A DNA stretch of 64,000 nt from an uncultured Archangium sp. (GCA_903905455.1 CAIVGN010000047.1:18726-82725), one strand, 5' to 3'. Positions 35,172 to 48,360 are shown, numbered from the stretch's first letter. The notes: generated by a model from the letters alone, not told the origin. A program made the numbers and translations.

Positions 35172-36663
35172 TCACGCCCTCTTCGATCAACTGGGCGAGA
35201 ATGCGGGCCGTGTCGATGCGCGACATGCCCGACACCGAGAAGAGGTCGTCGAAGCTCACCGTGCCGTCGATCTGCGCCAGCACGAAGCCCGCGCGGTGGT
35301 CGAGGTTGAGCCAGATGATCTCGTCGTCCTTGAGCAGCACCCGGGGAATGGTCTCGAGCTTCCCGAGCTTCGACTCGAACATGTTGAGGAGCGTCTTCTC
35401 GCTCCGCTCGCGCATCGCCAGCACGTCGGGGTCGTCAGGCGAGATGTGCTGCGCCTTGAGGATCAGCTCCATGGCCCCGGTGTGATCGTCGAGCTCCAGC
35501 AAGTCCCGCGCGCCGCGCAAGATGGCGCGGATCTCGTCCTTGCGCGTCTGGGGGCCCGGCTGGAGCTTCGAGTCCGAGGAGATGAGGTCGAGCGCGCGAT
35601 CGTGGCCCACCACGGCCTCGAGCTTGATGCCGGGGTTGCTCCTCGCGTCCCAGGCCGACTCGGCCCGCGGCGCCAGCCACGGTGAGGGGCGCGGCGCCGG
35701 CGGCTCGGGCGTCTCGAGCGGCGGCACGTCGAGGGGCGGGGCCTGGGGCGCCGGCGAGGAGGCCGACCACGACCAGGCGAAGCCCATGGGGTCGGTCGCG
35801 GTTCGAGGGGGCTCGATGAAGGGCGGGGTCTCGAAGCTCGGCGGGCTCTCGAACAGCGGGGGCGTCGAGGCAGGAGGCGGTTCCCACGGCGCGGCGCCGG
35901 CGATCTCCACCGTGCGCACGTCGGGCGTCGGGGGCTCGAACGAACCGAACAGCGGCGGCGTCGACGGCGGCGGCACCTCGGGCCCGGGGTCTCCCCCGAT
36001 GTTCACCGTCTGGGGCTGGAGCTCGGGCATCGGCGGCGGCGCGCTGAACAGCGGCGGGGTCGACCGCGGGGGCGACTCGGCGGGCGCGGCGCCAGACAGG
36101 GAAATCGTCTGCGGCGCCAGTTCGGGCATCGCCGAGCCATGCAGGGGCTCCGCGGGCCGCACCGTCATGCCCCAGCCGGGCAGCGTCTGCTTCGGCGCCG
36201 CCGTCAGGCCCGACCCCGAAGAGTTCCAGAGCATGGCGGTCTGCTTCGCCGGAGGGGCCACGGGCACCGGCGGCGGGGCCGGGGTGGTGCTGCCGGTCAT
36301 GCGGCCCCAATCACTCTCCAGCGACGCCTCGGCCGACGCGGCGACCTTGAAGCCGGTGGCCATGCCCCAGTCGAGATCGTTCGCGCTCGGGCTGCTGGCG
36401 GGCGGCTCGAACGGGTTGGGCATGGGCATTGGCGTGGGCTGCGAGGCCATCGGCGCCTGGGGCGGCGCGGGGGCGACCGGCTCCGCGGGGGGCAGCTCGC
36501 TCTCCCCGGGCGCAGGCGCGCCGGCGAGCAACTGCGCGGCCTTCTCGTTCTGGGGGTCGAGCTTGAGCGCACGCTCGAAGAGCTTCCTCGCGCCCTCCCG
36601 GTCCCCCGAGAGCTTGAGCCAGATGCCGGCCTCGACGAGTTGGGCTGCGCGATCCTTGCTCAT
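35158..36663 (-). CDS. TPR/proline-rich repeat protein of a DnaK-associated cluster
   Basis: The 501-residue protein has a TPR-like start (residues 8-48), a Pro-rich region with three copies of a repeat of about 32 residues each ending in STPPLF (201-206, 234-239, 266-271), and a folded C-terminal domain (about 340-501). That domain has TPR-like helices and a winged-helix-like end with IDGTVSFDDLFSVSGMSR. No signal peptide. I do not recognise the family. It lies 3 bp after the Hsp70 gene, so it is probably a client or partner of that chaperone system. Confidence 0.72.
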   Translation of the reverse strand: MSKDRAAQLVEAGIWLKLSGDREGARKLFERALKLDPQNEKAAQLLAGAPAPGESELPPAEPVAPAPPQAPMASQPTPMPMPNPFEPPASSPSANDLDWGMATGFKVAASAEASLESDWGRMTGSTTPAPPPVPVAPPAKQTAMLWNSSGSGLTAAPKQTLPGWGMTVRPAEPLHGSAMPELAPQTISLSGAAPAESPPRSTPPLFSAPPPMPELQPQTVNIGGDPGPEVPPPSTPPLFGSFEPPTPDVRTVEIAGAAPWEPPPASTPPLFESPPSFETPPFIEPPRTATDPMGFAWSWSASSPAPQAPPLDVPPLETPEPPAPRPSPWLAPRAESAWDARSNPGIKLEAVVGHDRALDLISSDSKLQPGPQTRKDEIRAILRGARDLLELDDHTGAMELILKAQHISPDDPDVLAMRERSEKTLLNMFESKLGKLETIPRVLLKDDEIIWLNLDHRAGFVLAQIDGTVSFDDLFSVSGMSRIDTARILAQLIEEGVINRG

Positions 36664-36666
36664 GCG

Positions 36667-38508
<1,842 letters not shown>

Positions 38509-38518
38509 TGGGGACAGG

Positions 38519-39466
38519 TTAGAACGGCCAGAGGCGCTTGCCGTGTTTTTTGACCTCGGGGTGGTCCGGATTGAGCCGGGCCGCCTCGTCGAAGTGCCTC
38601 TTGGCCATGGCCTTCATGCCTGCGTCCATCAGCAACCGGGCCAGGAGCATGCGGTATTCGACGTTGGTCGGCGCCGCCTCGACGGCCTTCTGGGCGAACG
38701 ACGTGGCCTCCCGGGGGTCCGCCGCCTGCTTCTCGAAGAGCACCGCGGCCTTGAACGCCGCCTTGTGGTTGGCCGGGTTGGCATTCACTGCCGAACGCAG
38801 CGCCTGCATGGCCAGGTCGTTGTCGCCGCGGCCGAGGGCTTCGAGCGCGTGCTGGTAGCTCGACTCGGACCGGCTGAGGTCGGCCTTCTTTCGAACCTCG
38901 ACCAGCAGCGTCTTGACCTCGGCGTGGGCCGGGTCGACCTGGGCGGCGTTGTTCAGAACCGTAAAGGCCTGACTGTATTCGTGTTTTTCGATGTGCTGCT
39001 TGGCCCGCCCCAGGAACTCCTGCACCTTGGTCACCTTCGCCAGGTACGGGTGCCGGGCGAGGCGGTCGCGGCGTTCGGTGTCGCGGGACTCCTCGAGTTC
39101 CGTCTTCGGCTCGGGCTTGAAGACGGGGTTGCTACCGGTCACGCTCCGCACGGCCGCGCGCACGAAGGGGTTCGCCGCGAGGTAGGCCTCGCGCTTCTCT
39201 GGATCGGTGAGCGTCTGGTTCGCCTCGACCAGCCGCTTGAAGATGCGATCGAGCCGAGGCCCGTAGCTGCCGAGGTTCTTCCCGTAATACCGGTCGGGAT
39301 GAAATTTCCGGGAGGCATCTCGGAACGCCGCGCGCACCACGTCGGGCGCTGAACCCGATGGAACCCCGAGGAATTCAAAGAAGTTGCCGTTCGAGATCAT
39401 CGCGTCGAGCGCGAGGATCTCCTGCATCCGGCCTTCTTCGAGATCGACCTTTTCGTCTGCCGCCAC
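38519..39466 (-). CDS. J-domain protein with TPR repeats
   Basis: The 315-residue protein has a J-domain (about 25-95) with the invariant HPD motif in FRDASRKFHPDRYYG, then a linker, then TPR-like repeats (about 140-305) covering HPYLAKVTKVQEFLGRAKQHIEKHEYSQAF and subsequent AQVDPAHAEVKTLL units, ending in PDHPEVKKHGKRLWPF. It should stimulate the ATPase of the Hsp70 encoded 10 bp downstream. The GTG at 39466 is a good start behind GGGGGA; ATG at 39427 behind GAAGG is also possible. Codons before the GTG lie outside the family pattern. Confidence 0.85.
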   Translation of the reverse strand: MAADEKVDLEEGRMQEILALDAMISNGNFFEFLGVPSGSAPDVVRAAFRDASRKFHPDRYYGKNLGSYGPRLDRIFKRLVEANQTLTDPEKREAYLAANPFVRAAVRSVTGSNPVFKPEPKTELEESRDTERRDRLARHPYLAKVTKVQEFLGRAKQHIEKHEYSQAFTVLNNAAQVDPAHAEVKTLLVEVRKKADLSRSESSYQHALEALGRGDNDLAMQALRSAVNANPANHKAAFKAAVLFEKQAADPREATSFAQKAVEAAPTNVEYRMLLARLLMDAGMKAMAKRHFDEAARLNPDHPEVKKHGKRLWPF

Positions 39467-39509
39467 GGTAATCAGTTCCCCCGTTCGCCCCTGAACCGGC
39501 GACCGGAAT

Positions 39510-40757
<1,248 letters not shown>

Positions 40758-40762
40758 GGCTG

Positions 40763-42097
40763 TCACAGTATGTACCGCGAGAGGTCCTCATCTTTGACGA
40801 GATCCGCGAGCTTCTTGCGCACGACCTCGCCGTCGATGCGGCAGTGCTTATCGACCAGTTCAGAGGCCGCGAAGGCCACCTCGTCGAGCAACCGCTCGAG
40901 CATGGTGTGCAGCCGCCGGGCGCCGATGTTCTGGGCGCGGTCGTTGACCAACTGGGCGAGGCGGGCGATCTCCTCGAGTGCGTCGTCGGTGAAGGTCAGC
41001 GTCACCCCCTCGGTGGCGAGCAGCGCCTCGTACTGCTTGATGAGCGAGTTCTTCGGCTCGCGAAGAATGCGCACCAGGTCTTCGCTCTTGAGTGCCTCGA
41101 GTTCGACGCGAATGGGGAAGCGCCCCTGGAGCTCGGGGATCAGGTCGGACGGCTTGCTGACGTGGAAGGCACCGGCGGCGATGAAGAGCACGTGGTCGGT
41201 CTTCACCTGGCCGTACTTGGTGTTCACCGTGCTGCCTTCGACGATGGGCAACAGGTCGCGCTGCACGCCTTCGCGCGAGACGTCGGGCCCGCCGCCGCCC
41301 TTCCCTTCACGGCTGGCGATCTTGTCGATCTCGTCGAGGAAGATGATGCCGTCGTTCTCGGCGCGCTTGACGGCCTCGCGGTTGACCCGGTCCTGGTCGA
41401 TGAGCTTGCCGGCCTCTTCCTGCTCCAGCACCTTGAGGGCATCGGGGGCGCCCAGCCGGTGCTTGCGGGTGCGGTTGCCGAAGCCGGGCATGTTCTTGAA
41501 GAGGTCCTGGAGGTTGACCCCCACCTCTTCCATGCCCTGGCCCGAGAAGTTCTTCATGAACATCAGGTTGCTGTCCTGGACCTCGATCTCGACCTGGGTG
41601 TCGTCCAGCGTGCCGGCGCGCAGCTGGGCCCGCAGCTTGTCCCGCTCGCCTTCGCCCAGGTGGGGGCTGTTGCGGCCCAGGCCGCCGCGAATGAGCTCCT
41701 GGAGTCGATCCTCGGCGTGCTCCAGGGCCCGGTCCTTGACCCGCGCCAGCTCTTCGTCGCGCACCAGGGCGATGGCCGCCTCGACCAGGTCGCGCACCAT
41801 CGAGTCGACGTCCCGGCCGACGTAGCCGACCTCGGTGAACTTGGAGGCCTCCACCTTGATGAACGGCGCCTGCGCCAGCTTCGCCAGCCGCCTTGCGATC
41901 TCGGTCTTCCCCACGCCGGTGGGCCCGATGAGGATGATGTTCTTGGGCGTGATGTCCTCGCGCAGCTCCGGCGAGGCGTTCTGCCGGCGCCAGCGGTTGC
42001 GCAGGGCGATGGCCACCGCGCGCTTCGCCGCGGCCTGGCCCACGATGTAGCGATCGAGCTCGCTGACGATCTCCCGGGGCGTGAGCGACGCGCGCAT
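40763..42097 (-). CDS. hslU: ATP-dependent protease ATPase subunit HslU
   Basis: The 444-residue AAA+ protein has the HslU hallmarks. It opens with [17 protein letters not shown], Walker A GPTGVGKT near 59, the pore motif GYVGRD near 92 (GYVG loop), the intermediate domain, Walker [12 protein letters not shown] near 250, and C-terminal [11 protein letters not shown] with YIL as the last residues that insert into HslV. It unfolds proteins and feeds HslV. Its ATG overlaps the hslV stop by one base. Confidence 0.97.
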   Translation of the reverse strand: MRASLTPREIVSELDRYIVGQAAAKRAVAIALRNRWRRQNASPELREDITPKNIILIGPTGVGKTEIARRLAKLAQAPFIKVEASKFTEVGYVGRDVDSMVRDLVEAAIALVRDEELARVKDRALEHAEDRLQELIRGGLGRNSPHLGEGERDKLRAQLRAGTLDDTQVEIEVQDSNLMFMKNFSGQGMEEVGVNLQDLFKNMPGFGNRTRKHRLGAPDALKVLEQEEAGKLIDQDRVNREAVKRAENDGIIFLDEIDKIASREGKGGGGPDVSREGVQRDLLPIVEGSTVNTKYGQVKTDHVLFIAAGAFHVSKPSDLIPELQGRFPIRVELEALKSEDLVRILREPKNSLIKQYEALLATEGVTLTFTDDALEEIARLAQLVNDRAQNIGARRLHTMLERLLDEVAFAASELVDKHCRIDGEVVRKKLADLVKDEDLSRYIL

Positions 42098-42615
42098 CAG
42101 AGCTCCTCGAAGGAGAAGTTGGTGTTGGTGTAGATGCAGATCTCCGCGGCGATCTGCAGGGACTGCTCGACGATCTGCTTCGCGTCGAGGCTCGAGTGCT
42201 GGAGCAGCGCCCGCGCCGAGGCCAGGGCGAAGGGGCCCCCGCTGCCCACCGCGGCGATGCCATGATCGGGCTCCACCACGTCACCGGCGCCCGAGAGGAT
42301 GAAGGTCTTCTCCTTGTCGGCCACCACCAGCAGCGCCTCGAGGCGACGCAGGAAGCGGTCGGTGCGCCAGTCCTTGCCCAGCTCCACGGCGGCCCGGGCG
42401 AGGTTCTTCTGGTGCTCCTTGAGCTTGGCCTCGAAGCGCTCGAAGAGCGTGAAGGCGTCGGCGGTGCCGCCCGCGAACCCGGCGATCACCGAGCCGTCGG
42501 CGAGGCGCCGCACCTTGCGTGCGTTGCCCTTCATCACCACCTTGTCGAGCGTGACCTGGCCATCGCCACCCAGCACGACCTTCCCATCTCGGCGCACACA
42601 GAGAATCGTCGTCAT
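42097..42615 (-). CDS. hslV: ATP-dependent protease peptidase subunit HslV
   Basis: The 172-residue protein starts [22 protein letters not shown]: removal of Met exposes the catalytic N-terminal Thr. The [17 protein letters not shown] segment and the [14 protein letters not shown] segment near the end are typical. It is the proteasome-like peptidase of the HslVU complex in the cytoplasm. It belongs to the trmFO-xerC-hslV-hslU gene order. A 58-bp gap separates it from the Smr gene upstream. Confidence 0.97.
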   Translation of the reverse strand: MTTILCVRRDGKVVLGGDGQVTLDKVVMKGNARKVRRLADGSVIAGFAGGTADAFTLFERFEAKLKEHQKNLARAAVELGKDWRTDRFLRRLEALLVVADKEKTFILSGAGDVVEPDHGIAAVGSGGPFALASARALLQHSSLDAKQIVEQSLQIAAEICIYTNTNFSFEEL

Positions 42616-42673
42616 GTTCGCCGTTTCTAACAGCGCCCGGCGGCCGTGGCTTCCCCTCCTGACCGAACGACGG

Positions 42674-43348
42674 TCAGCGCCGCAGGAGCACGTAGATCGC
42701 GCCCGCGCCGCCGTCCTTTTGCCGCGCCGAGCAGAAGCCGAGCACCTGCTTCGCCGTGCGGCCCCGGGTGAGCCACTGCTGCACCCCCTGCTTGAGCACC
42801 GGCAGCTCGTCGGCCGAATGCAGCCCCCGCCCGGTGACGATCAGCACGCAGCGGTGCCCGGTGATGCGCGCCTTCTGAATGAAACCCTCGACGGCCGGCT
42901 TCGCGGCGTCGCGCGTCAGCCCGTGGAGATCGAGGTTGGCGTCGACCGAGAAGTCGCCCGCGCGCAGCTTGCGCATCACGTTCGCGTCGAAGCCCTGCAC
43001 CGAGGCCTCGATGAACTCCGTGGAGTCGGCGATGTCGAACTCGCCCTGCGCCGACACCAACTCCGCCAGTCGCGCCAGGCTCTCGGCCTCCTCGTTGGGG
43101 ATCTTGAGCTGCGCGGCGGTCGGAGGCGCGGCCGGGCCCACCCGGGCCTTCGGCGACCGTACCTGCTCCACCAGCCCCACCGCCTCGAGAAACAGGGCCG
43201 ACTCCTCGTCGAGCGGCGCGAGCTTCTTCGAGACCTGCTTCGGCGGCGGCGGCGGCGGCCGGGCCGCGCTCTTTGGCGCCTCCGGCTGCTTGAGCTTCAC
43301 GGCGCCGAACGGGTTGTTGAAGGGCGTTTCCTTCTTCTTGGTGGTCAC
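42674..43348 (-). CDS. Smr-domain protein
   Basis: The 224-residue protein has a basic/Pro-rich tail (with a run of Pro near 31-36), a helical middle region, and a C-terminal Smr (MutS2-type) domain (about 137-224). That domain has the [11 protein letters not shown] motif near 139 and [11 protein letters not shown] near 170, the residues typical of Smr nucleic-acid-cutting or binding modules. Family members cut or nick RNA or DNA at structures such as collided ribosomes. Its start overlaps the upstream lipoprotein stop by 4 bp. Confidence 0.9.
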   Translation of the reverse strand: MTTKKKETPFNNPFGAVKLKQPEAPKSAARPPPPPPKQVSKKLAPLDEESALFLEAVGLVEQVRSPKARVGPAAPPTAAQLKIPNEEAESLARLAELVSAQGEFDIADSTEFIEASVQGFDANVMRKLRAGDFSVDANLDLHGLTRDAAKPAVEGFIQKARITGHRCVLIVTGRGLHSADELPVLKQGVQQWLTRGRTAKQVLGFCSARQKDGGAGAIYVLLRR

Positions 43349-43794
43349 GGGGCGATCAATAGCTCGACGGAGTCACAGAAGCTGCGTGCCTGCGCTTCGT
43401 GGGCGCCCGCGTCGATGAACGACCAGGCACACATCAGCACCTGGTTTCCCGCGCCGGGCATCAGCAGCCAGCCGCTGCGCTTGCCGTCGGGATCTTCCGA
43501 GAAGAGCTCGAACTTCCCGTCGGCGCGCGCGGTGGGCTCGACGCCGGCGAGCTGATCGCGGGCCACGTTCGCCACGCGCTCGGCCGGCGTCGGCGCCGCG
43601 TCGGAGTCGAGGTGCAGCGACACCCAGGGCGTGGGCCGGTCGGTGAGCGCCAGCGTCGGCTCCCCGGCCTGGTTGAGGTGCTCCGTCCACCCGCGCGGGA
43701 CGAGGGCCTTCACCCGCTGGCCGTGCAGGGTCCATTCACGGGGGGCGGGCCGGCAGCCCGAGAGCAAGACCAGGGCAACGAGCAGGCCCCTCAA
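43345..43794 (-). CDS. Small putative lipoprotein
   Basis: The 149-residue protein has a very short lipoprotein signal (MRGLLVALVLLSGC, lipobox LLSGC, Cys14) and a single beta-rich domain. I do not recognise it. It overlaps xerC upstream (ATGA at 43791) and the Smr gene downstream (43345-43348) by 4 bp each, so it is embedded in the housekeeping operon. Confidence 0.75.
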   Translation of the reverse strand: MRGLLVALVLLSGCRPAPREWTLHGQRVKALVPRGWTEHLNQAGEPTLALTDRPTPWVSLHLDSDAAPTPAERVANVARDQLAGVEPTARADGKFELFSEDPDGKRSGWLLMPGAGNQVLMCAWSFIDAGAHEAQARSFCDSVELLIAP

Positions 43795-44678
43795 GCGCGT
43801 GGGTGCGACTTGTCGTAGACGGACTGGAGCTGCTCGAAGGACACCGCCGTATACCGCTGGGTGGTGCTCAGGCTGGCGTGCCCCAGGAGTTCCTGGATGC
43901 TGCGGATGTCGGCCCCCCCCGCCAGCAGGTGCGTGGCGAACGAGTGGCGCAGCGCGTGGGGCGACATCTTCCGCTGCAGGCCCAGCTGGGTGACGTAGCG
44001 GTCGAGGTGCCGCTCGACCGAGCGGGTGGTGAGGCGCCCGCCGCGAAAGTTGAGGAACAGCGCGCGCGGGTCCTGCTTCTTCGCGGGCTTGACCAGCAGC
44101 TCGCCGCGGCGCGCGAGCCAGTCACCCACGGCCTGCACCGCGCCCTCGTGCAGGGGGCAGATGCGTTCCTTGTTGCCCTTGCCCAGCACGCGCACGGTGC
44201 GCGCGCGCACGTCGAGATCTTCGACGTCGAGGCCGCACAGCTCGCTGACGCGCAGGCCGCCGCCGTAGAGCACCTCGAGCATCGCCATGTCGCGCAGCCC
44301 CAGCACCCGCTCGGCGTCGGGGGCCTCCATCAGCGCGAACGCCTCGTCGACGGGCACCGCGCGCGGGAGCCGCTGCGGCAGCTTGGGCGTCTTCACCCGC
44401 CGGGCCGGGCTGACCTCGATGATCTTGCGCCGCGCGAGGAACTTGTAGAACGACTTGAGCCCCGCGAGCCGCCGCGCCCGCGAGCTGGCAGCGAGGGTCA
44501 CCGACTGCACGCCCAGGAACCCACGAATGTGCAGGTGCGTCGCCTTCTCGAGCGCCACGCCCTGGGGCTCGAGGTACGCGCTGAAGGCCTTCAGGTCCAG
44601 GCGGTAGGCCCGCAGCGTGTGCGGGGAGACCACGCGGGAGATCTCCAGGTGCCGAAAGAAGTCGTCGACGTGGGTCAC
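43791..44678 (-). CDS. xerC: XerC-type tyrosine recombinase
   Basis: The 295-residue protein has an N-terminal core-binding domain (1-95) and a catalytic domain with all five residues and the nucleophile: Arg143 (GGLRVSEL), Lys167 (GKGNKER), His241 and Arg244 (HALRH), His267 (LGHAS) and Tyr276 (TTQRYT). It resembles XerC, which with XerD resolves chromosome dimers at dif. Its placement between trmFO and hslV matches the widespread trmFO-xerC-hslVU order. No phage or integron genes are nearby, so it is the housekeeping enzyme rather than an integrase. Confidence 0.94.
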   Translation of the reverse strand: MTHVDDFFRHLEISRVVSPHTLRAYRLDLKAFSAYLEPQGVALEKATHLHIRGFLGVQSVTLAASSRARRLAGLKSFYKFLARRKIIEVSPARRVKTPKLPQRLPRAVPVDEAFALMEAPDAERVLGLRDMAMLEVLYGGGLRVSELCGLDVEDLDVRARTVRVLGKGNKERICPLHEGAVQAVGDWLARRGELLVKPAKKQDPRALFLNFRGGRLTTRSVERHLDRYVTQLGLQRKMSPHALRHSFATHLLAGGADIRSIQELLGHASLSTTQRYTAVSFEQLQSVYDKSHPRA

Positions 44679-44703
44679 CGCGCGAGTCTACCCGCCCCGC
44701 CGC

Positions 44704-46359
44704 TCAGGGCGACTTCGCGACGAAGACGCCCGCGCGGTTCTTCTCGTTGACCAGGTAGGCCACCGAGCCGTCGGCGAGCATCACCGCGGGCCACTCGACG
44801 TACTGGTCGAGGGTCGTCTGCTGCCCGGTCTCGAGGTTCCGGTACGCGAGGTCGAAGGTCTGGTCGGTGAGGTGCGCGAAGGCGATCACCGCCCGCGTGC
44901 CCTCGGCGTTGAAGCGGAAGCCGAAGGTCCCCTCGGTCTCCTTCTTCGGCACCACGCCCTTCTCGGGGTTCGAGGGCACCGAGTTGAGATCGCAGGCGCG
45001 GCCTTCGCGCAGGCAGTCGGAGCGGAAGTAGAGGCGCTCACCCTTGCCGGGGAACTGGTACTCGTAGAGCCAGTCCTTGAGCGCGATGGGCTCGGTGGCG
45101 CCGGCGGGCAGGATGGAGAGCCGCCGCGTGACCTCGGGGCGCTCGATGCGCGCGGTGAACGCCAGGGTCGATCCACCGGGGGCGAAGCTGTAGTTCGGTG
45201 ACTGCCGGGCCAGCAGCTTCGGCGCCCCGTCGGGCACCTCGAGCACGTTCAGGTCGCCGACCCGCTCGACCAGCGTCACCCCTTCGCGCTGCGCGTCACG
45301 GCCGCCGAGGCCCAGCTCGGTGTAGTTGTCGCGATACACGAAGCGCGCGCCGTCGGGAGAGAAGTCGAAGTCGTTGACCGCGGCGCCCAGCACCCGCGGC
45401 TTGCCATCGGGCAGCGTCATCAACGAGAGCTCGCCCTTCTCGGGGCCCGGCGAGTTGTCGCGCCACGCGAGGTACCGGCCGTCGCGGCTCACGCGGTAGC
45501 GGTGGGCATCGTCGCTGAGCTTGCGCCCCTTGAGCGTCTCGACCTCGAAGAGGTGCAGCTGAAAGGTGCGATCGGCCGGCGTGGCGCGCGCGCTGACCAC
45601 CACGTACTTGCCGCTGCGGAGCACCGTGTACTCGGTCACCTGGTCGATGAGCCGCCGGGGCTGCGGCCGCTCTTCGCGGAGGTCGACCTGGTACAGCCCA
45701 CCCGCCGACGAGTAGCGGCGCTTGAAGTACAGGTACCGGCCGTCGGCCGAGAACTCCGCCGTCGAGACCTCGCCCGCGAGTTGCTTGAAGGGCCCGCCGG
45801 GCAACTTGCCGGCATGCAGCACGCCCCCCTCGATGAACGCGAGCTGCGTGCCGTCGTCGCTGGGCACGTAGTAGGTCACCTTGGGCGAGATGCGCTGGCG
45901 CTCGGCGTCGAGCTTCTTCGCGTCTTGCACGAAGAGCTCCCCCACCTGCTGCGTGGGGTCCCACGAGGCCGAGAAGAGGATCCACTTCGAGTCGGCCGTG
46001 TACAGCCAGCCCCCCGGCATGTTGGTCACCCCGGCGCCCAGCTTCTGCGCGGGCCCGGTCTTCGAGTGCACGGCCCACAGCGTCCCCAGGCGCATCGGGG
46101 GCGGCACGCCCTGGGTAGTCGGCTTCTGGGCCTCGAGGAGCACCGTGAGCACCTCGCCGTCGGGCGAAGCGCGGAGTTCCTGGCCTACGCCCTCGAGGCG
46201 GCGCACTCCGAGCACCGGCACCCGGGCGGCGGTCTTCTCCTTGTTCACCCGCGCGATGACCCCCCTGGGGTCACCGTTCGAGGTCTTGGCTTCCTTGCAA
46301 CCCACCAGACCCAGGACCACCAGCGACAGGCAGGACGCGCGCACGATTCGGCTCTCCAT
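44704..46359 (-). CDS. WD40/TolB-like propeller lipoprotein
   Basis: The 551-residue protein has a lipoprotein signal (LVVLGLVGCKE, Cys21) and then repeated TolB/WD40-like blades with the pattern [strand]-DG-[strand]-D, as in FSADGRYLYFKRRYS, VSRDGRYLAWRDNS, FSPDGARFVYRDNY and FAPGGSTLAFTARI. It should be a periplasmic or outer-membrane beta-propeller. There are two Cys near 438/446 (CLREGRACD). TolB itself belongs to the Tol-Pal system, so a link to the ExbB/ExbD-type genes nearby is possible but only inference. One bp separates it from trmFO. Confidence 0.82.
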   Translation of the reverse strand: MESRIVRASCLSLVVLGLVGCKEAKTSNGDPRGVIARVNKEKTAARVPVLGVRRLEGVGQELRASPDGEVLTVLLEAQKPTTQGVPPPMRLGTLWAVHSKTGPAQKLGAGVTNMPGGWLYTADSKWILFSASWDPTQQVGELFVQDAKKLDAERQRISPKVTYYVPSDDGTQLAFIEGGVLHAGKLPGGPFKQLAGEVSTAEFSADGRYLYFKRRYSSAGGLYQVDLREERPQPRRLIDQVTEYTVLRSGKYVVVSARATPADRTFQLHLFEVETLKGRKLSDDAHRYRVSRDGRYLAWRDNSPGPEKGELSLMTLPDGKPRVLGAAVNDFDFSPDGARFVYRDNYTELGLGGRDAQREGVTLVERVGDLNVLEVPDGAPKLLARQSPNYSFAPGGSTLAFTARIERPEVTRRLSILPAGATEPIALKDWLYEYQFPGKGERLYFRSDCLREGRACDLNSVPSNPEKGVVPKKETEGTFGFRFNAEGTRAVIAFAHLTDQTFDLAYRNLETGQQTTLDQYVEWPAVMLADGSVAYLVNEKNRAGVFVAKSP

Positions 46360-46360
46360 T

Positions 46361-47731
46361 TCAGGCCTCTGCCCGCGCAGGCGCGGGGCTCGGCATCGGG
46401 GCTACGGGGTGCGGCGCCGTCGGGGCCCAGGCATCGAAGTGCGTCACCGCACGACGCGCGTATTGGACGCGCTTCTCGGCCTTCTTGAAGCGCCCGACGA
46501 TCGGGGGAAACAAGGCGAACACCACGTTCGTCGGCTGGTACCGGTAGCCCTCGGGGTGCGCCTCGCCCGTCACGTGCCGGTACAGGGCGCCGAGCGCGGT
46601 CTCGCCCGGGGGCGGCGCGAACGCCGTGCCCGTCAGCCGCGCGTGGACCGCCAGGGCCGTGAGGTAGCCGCAGGCCGTCGACTCGACGTAGCCCTCGACG
46701 CCGGTGATCTGCCCCGCGAAGAAGAGCCGCTCGCTGTTCTTGAGCGAAAAGTCGCGCGCGAGGAGCCGCGGGCCGTCGAGGAAGGTGTTGCGGTGAATCT
46801 GCCCCATGCGCACCCACTCGGCCTTCGCGAGCCCGGGGATGAGGGCGAAGATGCGCTTCTGCTCCGGCCACGTGAGCCGCGTCTGGAAGCCCACGAGGTT
46901 CCAGGCGGTGCCGGCGCGGTCCTCCATGCGCAACTGCACCACGGCGTACGGCTGCTGCCGGGTGCGCGGGTCCATCAGCCCCACCGGCTTCATCGGCCCA
47001 AACGCCAGCGTCTCTTCCCCGCGCTCCGCCATCACTTCGATGGGCAGACAGCCCTCGAAGTACTTCGGTTCTTCGAAGGCGTGCGGCGTGACCTTCGCGC
47101 CGGTGCGCAGCTCGGTGACGAAGCGGGCGTACTCGTCTCGCGACAGGGGGAGGTTCAGGTAGTCGTCGCCCCCGCCCTTGCCGTAGCGCGACTGGCGAAA
47201 GGCGATGGTGTGATCGATCGACTCGTCGGCGACGATGGGCGCGATGGCGTCGTAGAAATAGAGTTTCTCGCCCACGTGGGGCGCCAGCGCGTCGGTCAGG
47301 GCCTGCGAGGTCAGCGGCCCCGTCGCGAAGACCACCAGGCCCGCGGGCACCTCGGTGACTTCGCCGGCGACCACGGTGATGTTCGGGTGCGTCGAGAGGC
47401 GCTGCTGCACCTCGGCCGAGAAGTGCTCGCGATCCACGGCCAGCGCGTCACCGGCCGGGACGCGGTGCAGATCGGCGGCCGAGAGGATCACCGAGCCCAC
47501 GCGCCGCAGCTCGGCGTGAAGCAGGCCGATGGCGCTCTCCGGGTTGTCGGAGCGCATCGAGTTGCTGCACACCAACTCGGCGAAGCCGGGAAGCTGGTGC
47601 GCGGGCGACTTCTTCTCCGGCTTCTGCTCGCGGAGCACCACCCGGTGGCCGAGGCGCGCCAACTGCCACGCGCACTCCGAGCCTGCGAGTCCCGCGCCGA
47701 TCACGGTGATGGGTTCGTTCTGCTGCGCCAT
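46361..47731 (-). CDS. trmFO: tRNA (m5U54) methyltransferase, folate/FAD-dependent (TrmFO)
   Basis: The 456-residue flavoprotein starts with an FAD-binding glycine loop ([10 protein letters not shown], about 10-19), followed by the family motifs [13 protein letters not shown] near 50, AAQ-like [23 protein letters not shown] and the [15 protein letters not shown] segment near 345. It methylates U54 in tRNA using methylenetetrahydrofolate. ATG 47731 is chosen because it is preceded by GAGGGTGG and gives the family N-terminus. It lies downstream of the ExbD genes and one bp upstream of the TolB-like gene. Confidence 0.96.
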   Translation of the reverse strand: MAQQNEPITVIGAGLAGSECAWQLARLGHRVVLREQKPEKKSPAHQLPGFAELVCSNSMRSDNPESAIGLLHAELRRVGSVILSAADLHRVPAGDALAVDREHFSAEVQQRLSTHPNITVVAGEVTEVPAGLVVFATGPLTSQALTDALAPHVGEKLYFYDAIAPIVADESIDHTIAFRQSRYGKGGGDDYLNLPLSRDEYARFVTELRTGAKVTPHAFEEPKYFEGCLPIEVMAERGEETLAFGPMKPVGLMDPRTRQQPYAVVQLRMEDRAGTAWNLVGFQTRLTWPEQKRIFALIPGLAKAEWVRMGQIHRNTFLDGPRLLARDFSLKNSERLFFAGQITGVEGYVESTACGYLTALAVHARLTGTAFAPPPGETALGALYRHVTGEAHPEGYRYQPTNVVFALFPPIVGRFKKAEKRVQYARRAVTHFDAWAPTAPHPVAPMPSPAPARAEA

Positions 47732-47770
47732 GGTGCCACCCTCGCGCGAGGGGTCACCCAATCGCGCCGT

Positions 47771-48358
47771 TCAGTCCGGGTTCTTCTGCAGGATGATGAG
47801 GCGGAAGTTCTCGAGCTCGTTTTGACCCGCCGTATACAGCACCGACGACAGCAAGTCGTAGGGCACCTTCTTGTCGCCGATGATCGAGACTTCGCGGTTG
47901 AAGGGGGCGCTCGGGTTGCGCTCGGCGATCTTCTTGAGCTTCTCGACCTCGAACTTCAGCGCGGCGTCGAGCGGCATGATCAGCTTGCCCTGCGCATCGC
48001 TGGGCTTGACCAGGGCGTTCGTCAGCTCGACCTTGCGCTTGTCACCCACCATGATCGACTTGGCGGTGATGGTGATCGCCACGGTGTCCTTGGGCGTCGA
48101 GCGGGCCGAGGAGAGCGGCAAGCGCACGTCTTCGGACGCGGTCACGGTGATCGACGAGGCGCTGAACGACTTGATGAGGAACACGAGGATGATGGTCATC
48201 AAGTCCATCATCGCGGTGATGTTCAGTTCACGAATCTCGCCTTCGGCTTCGCGATCGCGGCGCTTCTTGCGCCCCATCGCCTTGCGAAAGCGCATGCGCT
48301 GACGGTCTTCATCCGTCATCTCGTTGGCCGGGGCCGCTGCCTGGTTCGGGGTGGCCAT
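47771..48358 (-). CDS. ExbD/TolR-type proton-motive motor subunit (longer)
   Basis: The 195-residue protein has a basic N-terminus (about 20-40), one transmembrane helix with a key Asp (ITAMMDLMTIILVFL, Asp about 52), and a periplasmic domain with the SITVTASEDVRLPLSSA start and YDLLSSVLY near 172. TolR/ExbD subunits use the membrane Asp as a proton site and, with TolQ/ExbB, drive work in the envelope. It is the third gene of the TolQ-ExbD-ExbD set, 2 bp after the shorter ExbD. A motor with one TolQ-like and two TolR-like subunits resembles the AglRQS gliding motor of Myxococcus; this is inference. Confidence 0.88.
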   Translation of the reverse strand: MATPNQAAAPANEMTDEDRQRMRFRKAMGRKKRRDREAEGEIRELNITAMMDLMTIILVFLIKSFSASSITVTASEDVRLPLSSARSTPKDTVAITITAKSIMVGDKRKVELTNALVKPSDAQGKLIMPLDAALKFEVEKLKKIAERNPSAPFNREVSIIGDKKVPYDLLSSVLYTAGQNELENFRLIILQKNPD

Positions 48359-48360
48359 GG

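Noticed and set aside
42661..42676. Short hairpin (TGACCG/CGGTCA) at the Smr stop codon as a terminator
   Set aside because: Six-bp stem without a T-run, and hslV follows in the same operon; too weak to call.
43791..44678. Tyrosine recombinase as a sign of an integrated element
   Set aside because: It has XerC-type residues and lies in the trmFO-xerC-hslVU order, with no att-like repeats or phage genes; the only tRNA is 32 kb away.
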